From the NCBI GenBank assembly GCA_021811615.1, contig JAJZNW010000055.1, positions 83,117 to 147,116 of the forward strand: DNA of 64,000 bases. Direction: 5' to 3'. The stretch is from Bacteroidota bacterium (lineage in GTDB: Bacteria; Bacteroidota; Ignavibacteria; Kryptoniales; JAKASW01). Position 1 is the stretch's first letter; every line of letters begins with the position of its first letter. The position numbers and the translations under genes are program-made. Shown here in pieces: positions 41,591 through 50,803 of this stretch. Under the pieces are notes generated by a model that ran no database searches, was not told where the DNA came from, and saw only the letters and a program-made list of their open reading frames with translations.

Positions 41591-43012
41591 CTACTTCTTC
41601 ACTTTCTTAGGTGGAATGTAAGGCAGAGCCTGCGATCCTCTCGGTCCGAGTGGTTCCTCGTGAGGAAGCGTCACGGTTGGCGGGTAGGTGTAGTGTACAG
41701 GATCGAGTTTCGATTTAAGCCCTGGCGGCACCTGTATGACGAGAGGAGCTGCCTGCGGCGCCTCGAAATCGAAGCAATCCTCCATACCGTTTGCACGTCC
41801 GTCGCGAGTCGTGAGGTTTTTGAGATGCCATCTGTCTTCTATGAACTTCAGGACTGAAGTGAGATCGTAGGTATAGTGCGAGATATAGTGCTGTTTGGCA
41901 TACGGCGAAATCACTATCATAGGAACGCGCGGCCCGTATCCATACGCATCAACTTCCGGAGGGACCACATGATCGTAAAATCCGCCGTAATCATCCCAGC
42001 AGAGAAATATCGCCGTGTTCTTCCAATACGGGCTTTGCATAACGGCGTTAATAAGCCGCGTGACGTACCACATTCCCTGTTGAATCGGCTCAGGCGGATG
42101 CTCGCTATCCTGAAAATCGGGGATGAGCCATGAGACCTGTGGAAGCTTGCCGTCTTTCAAATCATTGTAGAACTGCGTCTCGGCAACGAGGTGATCCATC
42201 AGCTTCGGATTGTCGCGAATATATTTGAAGCCCGGCATCGGATTCCACAGCGTGAAATTTTTTGGATTCGGATATGCCAGATCGGAAAGATGCGCGTTTA
42301 TTATCGCGGCATCCGGCGGGAGCGGTCGGGTCTCGACATAGTACTTCCAGGTAATCCCCTTCCCTGTAAACCTGTTTACGATAGACGCGAAGTTGAACCC
42401 GTCGTCGTCGTCCATCACTTTTTCAAGATATTTCAAAGATCCGATATTGTTGAGCTCCTTAGATTGAGCGGCAACAGTATACACATGATTCGGCGAACTG
42501 CCGCTCATCTCGGATGAAAAGTAGCGGTCGCACAGAGTATAAGCGTGCGCGTACTCCCAGTAGTTAGGTATATCTGTCGAGTCATAATAGCCCATAGTAT
42601 AGGGAGTACCTTCTGCCCAGACAAAGCCGTCCATCCTTCCGTTGTCGTAGCACGCGTGGGCGGATTCCCAGCTATGTTCGAGATCGACGAGAGGCTCGCC
42701 CGCCGGCATGTGAAACGGCTTCACTGTCTGTTTCCCGCCCGGCCTTTTGGGGAGAGCCGTCCCAGGCGGTATCCCATTCGCTCCAGGAAACGTGCCGAAG
42801 TAATTGTCGAACGAATGATTCTCCTGAATTATCCAGACGATATGCTTGATCTTATCGATACCCGGGACTTGCTCCTGTTCAGACTGCGATCCGGTTGGGC
42901 GTGCTATTGAGAGTGACGCCGAGGTAAGGAGAAATACCATCGCAATTAGAATTCTTCGCACCGGGTGATGAATCGGAAGTAGATACATTAAGGCCTTCCT
43001 TTCGATTTTCAT
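41591..43012 (-). CDS. Phosphoesterase family (PF04185) acid phosphatase / phospholipase C-like
   Basis: 473 aa; [65 protein letters not shown]. Confidence 0.88.
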   Translation of the reverse strand: MKIERKALMYLLPIHHPVRRILIAMVFLLTSASLSIARPTGSQSEQEQVPGIDKIKHIVWIIQENHSFDNYFGTFPGANGIPPGTALPKRPGGKQTVKPFHMPAGEPLVDLEHSWESAHACYDNGRMDGFVWAEGTPYTMGYYDSTDIPNYWEYAHAYTLCDRYFSSEMSGSSPNHVYTVAAQSKELNNIGSLKYLEKVMDDDDGFNFASIVNRFTGKGITWKYYVETRPLPPDAAIINAHLSDLAYPNPKNFTLWNPMPGFKYIRDNPKLMDHLVAETQFYNDLKDGKLPQVSWLIPDFQDSEHPPEPIQQGMWYVTRLINAVMQSPYWKNTAIFLCWDDYGGFYDHVVPPEVDAYGYGPRVPMIVISPYAKQHYISHYTYDLTSVLKFIEDRWHLKNLTTRDGRANGMEDCFDFEAPQAAPLVIQVPPGLKSKLDPVHYTYPPTVTLPHEEPLGPRGSQALPYIPPKKVKK

Positions 43013-43015
43013 AGT

Positions 43016-45340
43016 TTATTGATAAGAGGGTGGAGCATCTTGCGGGGCATTCCCCCAAATCTTGTTCGGCTTGGATCCAAGTTCGTATTTTATCGCGCCC
43101 CCTTGAGAGATGTCGGTGAACCTGATCCACGGTTTGTTCCAACTCTTGCCGTTGACTTCCAGATCCTGAATATATGGCGCGTCTTTCGCCACGCCGTTGC
43201 CGATGATGGTAAGATTTCCGCCTTGGAGATGAACAACAGCTCTCTGGAAAAGAGGGCTTCCAAGAACGAGGATATTCGATCCGGGCAATTCCGGGTACAT
43301 ACCAAGGGCGCTGAATATGTACCATGACGACATCTCTCCGAGGTCATCGTTGCCGGGATATCCGAGCGGTTTCCAGGAGTATAGCCGCGTCATCGCCTCA
43401 CGAACGATCTGCTGTGTCTTGTAAGGCTCGCCGAAGAAATCATATTCCCAAGGCGTTTCAAGGCACGGTTCATTTCCCAGATAAGCATAACGCGACCTGG
43501 TGCCAGCGTTCAGTTTGGTAAAGAATGTATCGAGCCGGGCGGCGGCGATTTTCAAGCCACCCATCTTGTCTGCCAATCCCTTCAGGTTGAAAGGCACCAT
43601 CCAAAGGTACTGCGCGCCGGTTCCCTCCACGTACGCCAAGTCTCCGTTGTAACGGCCTACGTTGTCTGAAAAGCCCGGTGCCCATTTCCCATCTCTGCGC
43701 CGCATTTGGATATACCCGGTCTCCGGGTTGTACAGATTCTTCCAGTACTGAGCATGCTTCAAGAGCAACTGACTATCATTATTATCGCCCAACGCCTTCG
43801 CAAGACGCGACACCGCGAAATCGTCAGTGTTGTATTCCAGCGTCATCGAAATGTTTCCATATCCGCCGTTCTGGTGTTCAGGCACATAACCTAGTTTGAG
43901 ATAATCGCCCAGTGCGTCCCGCTCATGAGTCTGAGAATACTGGGCTACCACCCTTGGGTCGGTCGCGGCCTTCACAAGCCCATCAAGCGCGGCCTTCACA
44001 TTGAAATCCCTCGCCCCGAAAGCGTAAAAGTCCGCGATGATCGGCGCCGCCGGGTCACCCATCATTTCCCCGCTGTCCATATTTGGAATTCCCCACCGTG
44101 GGAAGGCGCCGCCCTGTTCATAATCCCTCAGGAGGGACTGTGCCATGCCGCTCCCATGTTTCGGAGCTATCATCGCCAGGAGCTGGCACTCGCTTCTATA
44201 GATATCCCACCCCGAGAAATCGGCGTACTGAACCCTGCCGTTGTGCGTCTCGTGTATCTTTTGGTCAAATCCGATGTACTTCCCGTTCACATCCGAGCAA
44301 ACAGTTGGTCCCAGCAGTGTATGATAGAGCATTGAATAGAAAGTCTTCATCTCGTCCTGAGTACCGCCGGTAACCTGAATCCTGTTCAGCCATCTGTTCC
44401 ACACCGCCTGCTCACGCGCAACCGCGCTATAAAAATCATTCGAGGAGAACCGGGAGACAGGATTTTCGACATCCACATTTTCCTTCGCGTCCGCAATACT
44501 CACGTATGAGATTGCCGCCTTGACCAGAACCGTACGATTGCCAGACAAATTGAACGTGACGTAAGCGCCTGATGCCTTACCGTCACCCTGCGTAGAGCCG
44601 CGGGACAGACTGTTGTCGCTCCATGTACCATATCCCGAAAACGGGCGGCTGAACACAGCGTAAAAATATATGGTGGTCTCATCTCTCTTACGGCAGAAAT
44701 GTCCGCTCACTTCCGCACCTGAGATGGAACGGGTAGACGGATCGATTCGAACAAAAGCCAGCGAGACCGCATTTTGGTCGCTCGCCGCGTTGACTGTAAT
44801 CGTCCCGGGACCACTCCCGGGGTAAGTGAAACGTCCGAATCCACTCCTGGTTGTCGCAGTCAGTTGGACGCGGATACCATTGTCCAGCTTCACGCTGTAA
44901 TACCCCGGTTTCGCGGATTCGTTTGCGTGAGAAAAAGGAGTTGAGAAGGAATACCTGTTGGCAGGCACGGAGCTCAGTCCGCTCGAAGGGAGCGGCATGA
45001 AACCGAAATCTCCCGCATAGACACACCCGGCACCGCTCAACTGATTCATGCTGAAATCATATATTGTCGAATCCTTATAGTTGTATCCGCTGTACACAGG
45101 CCTCTTGCCGACGTCGGGGCTCCACTGGACCATACCAAACGGGGCCGACGCACCGGGATAGCAGTTGCCGTCTCCCGCGGTTCCGCAGAACGGATTCACA
45201 TATTTTACAAGATCCTGAATTTTGTAAGCAGTCTTTCCGGGAGCCGGTTCGGGTATCGCTCTCGCGAAAATGGTGGCCGGTACAATCATGAAGATTGAGA
45301 GACAGAAACGCCATGCCATCCCGCGTACTAGTTTCAACAT
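43016..45340 (-). CDS. GH92 family alpha-mannosidase-like
   Basis: 774 aa; VNPFCGTAGDGNCYPGASAPFGMVQWSPD, QYADFSGWDIYRSECQLLAMIAP, PGNDDLGEMSSWYIFSALGMYPELPGSNILVLGSP. Confidence 0.94.
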   Translation of the reverse strand: MLKLVRGMAWRFCLSIFMIVPATIFARAIPEPAPGKTAYKIQDLVKYVNPFCGTAGDGNCYPGASAPFGMVQWSPDVGKRPVYSGYNYKDSTIYDFSMNQLSGAGCVYAGDFGFMPLPSSGLSSVPANRYSFSTPFSHANESAKPGYYSVKLDNGIRVQLTATTRSGFGRFTYPGSGPGTITVNAASDQNAVSLAFVRIDPSTRSISGAEVSGHFCRKRDETTIYFYAVFSRPFSGYGTWSDNSLSRGSTQGDGKASGAYVTFNLSGNRTVLVKAAISYVSIADAKENVDVENPVSRFSSNDFYSAVAREQAVWNRWLNRIQVTGGTQDEMKTFYSMLYHTLLGPTVCSDVNGKYIGFDQKIHETHNGRVQYADFSGWDIYRSECQLLAMIAPKHGSGMAQSLLRDYEQGGAFPRWGIPNMDSGEMMGDPAAPIIADFYAFGARDFNVKAALDGLVKAATDPRVVAQYSQTHERDALGDYLKLGYVPEHQNGGYGNISMTLEYNTDDFAVSRLAKALGDNNDSQLLLKHAQYWKNLYNPETGYIQMRRRDGKWAPGFSDNVGRYNGDLAYVEGTGAQYLWMVPFNLKGLADKMGGLKIAAARLDTFFTKLNAGTRSRYAYLGNEPCLETPWEYDFFGEPYKTQQIVREAMTRLYSWKPLGYPGNDDLGEMSSWYIFSALGMYPELPGSNILVLGSPLFQRAVVHLQGGNLTIIGNGVAKDAPYIQDLEVNGKSWNKPWIRFTDISQGGAIKYELGSKPNKIWGNAPQDAPPSYQ

Positions 45341-45365
45341 ATTCTACTCCAGTGCTTGATTATTC

Positions 45366-46553
45366 TTAATTCTGTATCAGCTCGTGCTTCGATGGGAACT
45401 TTGGGAACGGATGATGAGGCTCTGTCTGATACCAGTAAGCGACCGATGATATATCGTCCTCCCTTGGCAGATACTTGTGTCCCGCCTGCCAGCCTAAATC
45501 CTGGATCGTCACTTTGAGACTCTTGTCGAACCTGATGGGATCCAGGATATGCCATCTGTACATGCCTATCTTATATACCCACGTGTTGACGCCGTTAGGG
45601 GCGATCACCTGCGGCATTCCCGAATATGGAGTCGAGAATTCCTGGAGATGCCCGTCATTGTCGAAGCCGTAGGATCCGCCGAAATAGTCTTCGGTTCCCG
45701 TGCCGCAAATTGTCGGGAACTTGCTGTCTCCGTCTATATAGAATTTTATTTCTCCTTCTCCCCACCATCCGTCGGAATGAGGCGACCAGGCGAGGTAGGT
45801 CCCGACGTACTGACCTTTGCCCTCGATGCTGTCGACTATAGTGTAATCATGCTTGTACGGGACCGCATTAACTGTTCTGAACTGCGCGCAGAAGTATCCT
45901 ATGTTCTTCGGAACGCTGGTCAATGTATAATCGACCTGGTAGTATAAGACCATTCTCGTCGGGTTCAGATTCGTCATCGTTATCTTGCACTCTTTTCGGA
46001 ACGGCATCTTCCAATAGCTGTTCAAACCCGATCTCGGATTCACACATATGGGAAGAGAATTTATCTGGCAATATTTTCCCCACCCGCAAGCGAAGAAATC
46101 ACAAACGGGCACTTCCACCGAAGGATGCTTCTCACCGTCCCAGTAGATCTTGAGAATGTCGAGTCTCCAATTGCGGGTCGGAGTCATCCATATATGCTGG
46201 ATCTCTCCCGGCCCTTTTATGTCTGCCAGCACGTAAGTCGAATCTCGGCCGATCCTTATGAACGGATTTACCTTCCATCCCTGGCCCAGATCGCGCGCTG
46301 GCTTGGAGGCTGTCCCTTCTCCGATTGTCGCCATTCCACCTTTTCCCTTCCCACCTGTTGGATTCTCGGGGCCTATCGACCGGGTCACGGCATCTGAAAG
46401 GCGATACAGATTGTTCAGGCCCACGTTTAAGCCATTGTACAGGGCCTGCGCATAAGAAGTCGAACAAAGTGCAACGAGGGACGCCAGCAGCACGAATTTA
46501 TTCATCAGTTTACCTTTACGGCTTAATTGTCTTAGGGAATGGAATGAATTCAA
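45366..46553 (-). CDS. DUF2961 / GH172-like protein
   Basis: 395 aa; LYRLSDAVTRSIGPENPTGGKGKGG, PGEIQHIWMTPTRNWRLDILKIYWDGEKHPSVEVPVCDFFACGWG, GTGTEDYFGGSYGF. Confidence 0.85.
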   Translation of the reverse strand: MNSFHSLRQLSRKGKLMNKFVLLASLVALCSTSYAQALYNGLNVGLNNLYRLSDAVTRSIGPENPTGGKGKGGMATIGEGTASKPARDLGQGWKVNPFIRIGRDSTYVLADIKGPGEIQHIWMTPTRNWRLDILKIYWDGEKHPSVEVPVCDFFACGWGKYCQINSLPICVNPRSGLNSYWKMPFRKECKITMTNLNPTRMVLYYQVDYTLTSVPKNIGYFCAQFRTVNAVPYKHDYTIVDSIEGKGQYVGTYLAWSPHSDGWWGEGEIKFYIDGDSKFPTICGTGTEDYFGGSYGFDNDGHLQEFSTPYSGMPQVIAPNGVNTWVYKIGMYRWHILDPIRFDKSLKVTIQDLGWQAGHKYLPREDDISSVAYWYQTEPHHPFPKFPSKHELIQN

Positions 46554-47311
46554 ATCGAATCAGGAAAATCACCATCTGATCTCGGTTTCAGTTCGACGGA
46601 CTTTCTTACAAGCGACTCGAGTTGGGCTTCCATCTCCGACGACGGGAGAAGGAGCTTCCACGTGTTGGCGAGGTGCGCGCGCATCGCTTTCTCGGCTTCT
46701 TCGGGGAGCCTGTTTAAGATTGCCGAAACAATCTTCTTATGTTCAGCGACAGTTGTCTCGATCCTTCCCGGTTTGTGGCGGGAGATGAATCTGATCCGGT
46801 AGATCTGTCCCATCAGGCTACTTATGATTTTTCGCGAGCGCTCGTTCCCCGCCGCAATCAGTATCAAATCATGAAGCCGTCTGTCCGCTTCAAAAGAAAT
46901 AACGCTGTCCTGCTTCTCAACAGCGAGAGCCAGCTGATCATCTATCTTCTTAAAATCACGAAGTTGTTCTCCCGTCGCTTTGACTGCCGCTGCCCTTGCG
47001 GCCGCAGGTTCGAGTGAGGTTCTTATCTCAAGTACTTCTTCGATGTCTTTAGCTGTCAATTCTGAAATGAAGATGCCGACTTTAGGAATCAACCTGACAA
47101 GATCTTCGTGTTCCAACATGCGAAGTATCTCCCGGATAGGAGTGCGGCTGATTCCGTATTTAGTTGCCAGCTCGTCCTCGTGGACCAATTGGCCCGGCTT
47201 AAGATTCTGCGAGATGATATCGATCTTGATGGCGTTGAGGACGGCAGCCTTCACACTCTTTCTCTGAGAATTGTCTGTGCCGGAAATCTTCAGTGAGGTT
47301 TCGCTTCTCAT
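46550..47311 (-). CDS. GntR/FadR-family transcriptional regulator
   Basis: 253 aa; ELATKYGISRTPIREILRMLEHEDLVRLIPKVGIFISEL wHTH plus FCD C-terminal domain. Confidence 0.93.
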   Translation of the reverse strand: MRSETSLKISGTDNSQRKSVKAAVLNAIKIDIISQNLKPGQLVHEDELATKYGISRTPIREILRMLEHEDLVRLIPKVGIFISELTAKDIEEVLEIRTSLEPAAARAAAVKATGEQLRDFKKIDDQLALAVEKQDSVISFEADRRLHDLILIAAGNERSRKIISSLMGQIYRIRFISRHKPGRIETTVAEHKKIVSAILNRLPEEAEKAMRAHLANTWKLLLPSSEMEAQLESLVRKSVELKPRSDGDFPDSI

Positions 47312-48810
47312 TTGCCGACAGGTTCCGACGAGATTTCCAGGATAGAGGCGGTCGAAGGAGGAATCTCTACACTATATCGATCGTTACCTGGTCCTCTTAT
47401 CTGTGTCCATCTCCCTTTCCAGGGTCCTTTGTTTTCTATTCTCGCTCCCCCGAGAGTAATGCCCGACGTAGCAAATACATTATGGCCTCGGGATTCAAGG
47501 AGCATCATCTTCGCAGGCCCGGTGTAGCCTGGAGTTTCAATATCAGCACTCACTTCACGTGCACCCGCTCCGTATCCTTTGTTGATGAAGGTGATGCAGA
47601 GCCGATTGTCTTGTTTAACGGCATAGGCTGTCATGTTGACCTTCTGCGGATTCGATACTTCCACCGGTACTATGTCGCCGTGTCCTCCGATATCGAACGC
47701 TTTTATACCGTATCCCATGGGCCGCACCTGATAGTTGCCGGTCGAATCGAAACAGATCGTTCCGTTATAAAGCCATTGTGTAGTATGGAAATTGACGCCA
47801 AGACAATGATGCTCTGCCCACCAATACAAATAGTCGAGCGAGAAGAGGGCGGTCGCAAAGCAATCGCTTCCGTTCCGCACGCCGCCGCTGAAGCTGTTCG
47901 ATTCCGTCAACCGGTATCCAAGTCCCTTCGGCAATACCGGAGTCCCGACTGCATTGTACAGCGCGGGATAATACAAATTGTCCCAGTCCGGCGACAACAT
48001 CTCCCTGACCATTTCAGGCGGAGTGAGCTTCTGTGTCTTGGCATTTTCGCCGGCATAATTATGCTGAGTGATGAACGCCAGCGACCCTGAATTCGGGATA
48101 TGCCACTCCGATGCGTCGATGGCAAAGTTCAGAGTCCACGATCTGCCGTTGAAGGAAGTGTTTTCCGATCCTGGAACAGGATAATTCGATCCGGCGTCGG
48201 GTCCGGCAAATCTGGCTCCCGGTACGGAGTCCGCGATTATCGTGGCGAACCTCTTCCAGCTTGCGAAGTAAGACGGGTAAGCAGACCCGAGCGTCCCGGG
48301 AGTAGATTCATGAATTTGCGAATTGTGTATATGGTAGTAATGCCAATCCGGTTCGTTCCCGATAGTGAAGCAATCCAGATAGTTCCCATAGTTCTTCCAC
48401 ACATACTTCGCTATTGATGCATCCTGGTACGGATCGCCTCTCAGCAGGCGGACCGAGTAAATCACCTTGACTCCGGCTGCTTTGGCGAATCCGAAGAGCA
48501 TGTCGATATCTCTTCTTGTAGGAATGCGTTTCTCGTTGTCAACGCTTACTCCGCCCATCCTGAGATTCCTGATCCCCATTTCCCTGAATAGCGTGATGAG
48601 CTGTTTGTTCGCCGGCTTGAACATGTGCCCGTGCATGCCGCGATTCCCGGCCTTTTCTGTGGCCGTGCCGAAGCTCAATCCGATGAAATCCGCAGGTATG
48701 TATGTCCCGCGAGCGCGGGTGTCGACGCGCAGGCTAACCTGTGATTGAGCATATGCCGACGGAACAAGAAGGCCGGCCATTGACAGCAGGACGAAAATTC
48801 GCATATACAT
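47308..48810 (-). CDS. GH79-like glycoside hydrolase (beta-glucuronidase-like)
   Basis: 500 aa; IPADFIGLSFGTATEK, NLRMGGVSVDN, LDCFTIGNEPDWHY, RLTESNSFSGG; small C-terminal beta domain. Confidence 0.78.
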   Translation of the reverse strand: MYMRIFVLLSMAGLLVPSAYAQSQVSLRVDTRARGTYIPADFIGLSFGTATEKAGNRGMHGHMFKPANKQLITLFREMGIRNLRMGGVSVDNEKRIPTRRDIDMLFGFAKAAGVKVIYSVRLLRGDPYQDASIAKYVWKNYGNYLDCFTIGNEPDWHYYHIHNSQIHESTPGTLGSAYPSYFASWKRFATIIADSVPGARFAGPDAGSNYPVPGSENTSFNGRSWTLNFAIDASEWHIPNSGSLAFITQHNYAGENAKTQKLTPPEMVREMLSPDWDNLYYPALYNAVGTPVLPKGLGYRLTESNSFSGGVRNGSDCFATALFSLDYLYWWAEHHCLGVNFHTTQWLYNGTICFDSTGNYQVRPMGYGIKAFDIGGHGDIVPVEVSNPQKVNMTAYAVKQDNRLCITFINKGYGAGAREVSADIETPGYTGPAKMMLLESRGHNVFATSGITLGGARIENKGPWKGRWTQIRGPGNDRYSVEIPPSTASILEISSEPVGK

Positions 48811-48919
48811 TACACTAAGTCTTTCAGGCGGTCAATTTCATTGGGACATCATCTGCACAAATCCGCTTCACCTCAGGACCCCATACGACATTGCCGTACC
48901 ATCTTCGGCAGGAAATAGA

Positions 48920-48952
48920 GGGGCAGCCGACTCGTAAGAATCGGCCAGCCCC
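48920..48952 (-). terminator. Possible transcription terminator hairpin
   Basis: GGGGC-a-GCCGA...TCGGC-ca-GCCCC inverted repeat 27 bp downstream of the 590-aa gene stop; weak T-tract. Confidence 0.4.
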
Positions 48953-48978
48953 ATCCACTGTTTAGGGAGAATACACAA

Positions 48979-50712
48979 CTACTTAAGAAGAACCATTTTC
49001 TTGGTAATCGAGCTGGCACCCTGGCGAAGTGTGTAGAAGTACACGCCGCTCGCGAACCTGTCCATGTTCACATTGAAGGAGTATTCGCCGGCGGACCTGT
49101 AACCTTCGGCCACAACATCGACAAGCTGGCCAAGTACATTGTAAACCTTCAGACTCATCGAGCCTGCGTGCTGCAGGGTAACCATGATCTCGGTTGTCGG
49201 GTTGAAGGGGTTCGGATAGTTCTGGCTCAGCGTGAACTCGGTCGGGACTTTCGGACTACGCAGCACGGGCGTAGCCAGGCTATCGAACTCTCGCAGCTGC
49301 GACGGGTACCAATTAAGATCGCCGAGCGCCAGTCCATCTGTACCGCCGGATTGAAGAGCGGTGTTCGAATAGGTCAGGTTCTCAGGTACGGGGTAGCCGG
49401 TATCCCATCCTCCCCAGTTCTTGGGGAACTGGTTGAAGACATCCGCGGGATTGGGATTGGTCGGCAGATACCACCATCTGAACGTACCGGCGTTTCCAGG
49501 AGGATAACCTATGAGCCCGATGAACTTGACGAGGCTGTCCGTCGCAGTGTTCACCATCGTCGAATTGAATCCGGGGTCGACGCTATCGTTGTTTGCCTGG
49601 ATTAGGTAGGGCCAGGCGGTTTTGTTATTGAACATGGAGTCGGTCTGCGGATTCATCCATTCAGGAGGATAAAGCAGACTAGGAGCGGTATCGTTGACTG
49701 AGTTCCAGAAAGTATAGAGCTGCTTCGGCCAGCAATAGGCATTGTTCTTCACCGTAATATGTCGCTGCGCCTCGGTAAAACCGTACTGCGGTCCGATCGC
49801 CCCCATAGAATCGACCTGAATTACTCCGAATGGCTGGTGAGCGTAATTGGCCAGTCCTCTCAACACATATGCGGAGTCCGCTCCGTGCGCCTCAACGCCG
49901 TAAAAAATGTTGTTCGTGAAGTTGGCATCGACCAATCCTGCGGACATTATGAAGAGGCCGCCGGTACCTAAGAAATTGGTGTTGTGATTGTAGTTGAAGT
50001 ATTTCACGTAACCGGGACCGCCGATGACGTCGCGTCCCAATCCGAAGAACGTATTGTTGACGATCGACACGGTGTCCAGCGGTGCAGCGCCGTATCCCCA
50101 GACACATCCACCTGATTGCCAGAATTGGTTCGATGCATTTCTGAATTCGCAGTTCTTCATGATGAAGTTGCACCAATTTCCGTGCATGTACGCGAGATAC
50201 GGGGCACAATTGTCTATCACATCGTGGTCGTAGATTATCGTCGTGCTATCCCCGCTTTCGTTGATTATGTTCCCGAGGAAGTGTTGCCCGTCGAATGTCT
50301 CTCCGAGTATATACAGATCTTTAAGTATTATCACGTTTCCATTTCCTCGCGGTGCCATGAGATTTCCCGGAGCGGTCCCGTCCTGCAGGATGTTCGGGCA
50401 AATCACCGGCGGCATTCCCGTGATCGGGTTCCTCTTCCCGATGATCGTCACATTGAAGTTGGTAATCATCGAGTTGTCAAAATAGTAAACCGTGTCGACT
50501 GATCCGGTCTGCTGCAAAAGGTAGACACGGTTCGGATCTTTTCTCTGACCGGTGGAAGTAGTGTCACCCATGATGACTTGGTCGAATGTAGGACCGCTGA
50601 TGGGGTTGGCATAGAGACGCAATGTGTCGGACGCCTGGGCGAACGATCGGGATGGAACCGCGAACGTGGCCGCAAGGGCGAGCAACGCCATTGCAGTAAG
50701 TGTTACTTTCAT
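48979..50712 (-). CDS. Secreted parallel beta-helix-like protein with T9SS C-terminal sorting domain (paralog of 21013-22761)
   Basis: Start at ATG 50710-50712 (MKVTLTAMALLALAATFAVPSRSFAQ); same layout: YDHDVIDNCAPY / MKNCEFRNAS / IVNNTFFG / YNHNTNFLG / FTNNIFYGV rungs, ITVKNNAYCWPKQ, NADSVDPGFN-like tail, LSQNYPNPFNPTTEIMV. Confidence 0.75.
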   Translation of the reverse strand: MKVTLTAMALLALAATFAVPSRSFAQASDTLRLYANPISGPTFDQVIMGDTTSTGQRKDPNRVYLLQQTGSVDTVYYFDNSMITNFNVTIIGKRNPITGMPPVICPNILQDGTAPGNLMAPRGNGNVIILKDLYILGETFDGQHFLGNIINESGDSTTIIYDHDVIDNCAPYLAYMHGNWCNFIMKNCEFRNASNQFWQSGGCVWGYGAAPLDTVSIVNNTFFGLGRDVIGGPGYVKYFNYNHNTNFLGTGGLFIMSAGLVDANFTNNIFYGVEAHGADSAYVLRGLANYAHQPFGVIQVDSMGAIGPQYGFTEAQRHITVKNNAYCWPKQLYTFWNSVNDTAPSLLYPPEWMNPQTDSMFNNKTAWPYLIQANNDSVDPGFNSTMVNTATDSLVKFIGLIGYPPGNAGTFRWWYLPTNPNPADVFNQFPKNWGGWDTGYPVPENLTYSNTALQSGGTDGLALGDLNWYPSQLREFDSLATPVLRSPKVPTEFTLSQNYPNPFNPTTEIMVTLQHAGSMSLKVYNVLGQLVDVVAEGYRSAGEYSFNVNMDRFASGVYFYTLRQGASSITKKMVLLK

Positions 50713-50803
50713 GACATTTCTCCTCATGTATGTTAAGTTCAGTGAACTCATTCACGCAGGTCGAAGACTCGAGTGACGTGGCGATCGCACCTGTCTTGTA
50801 CCT

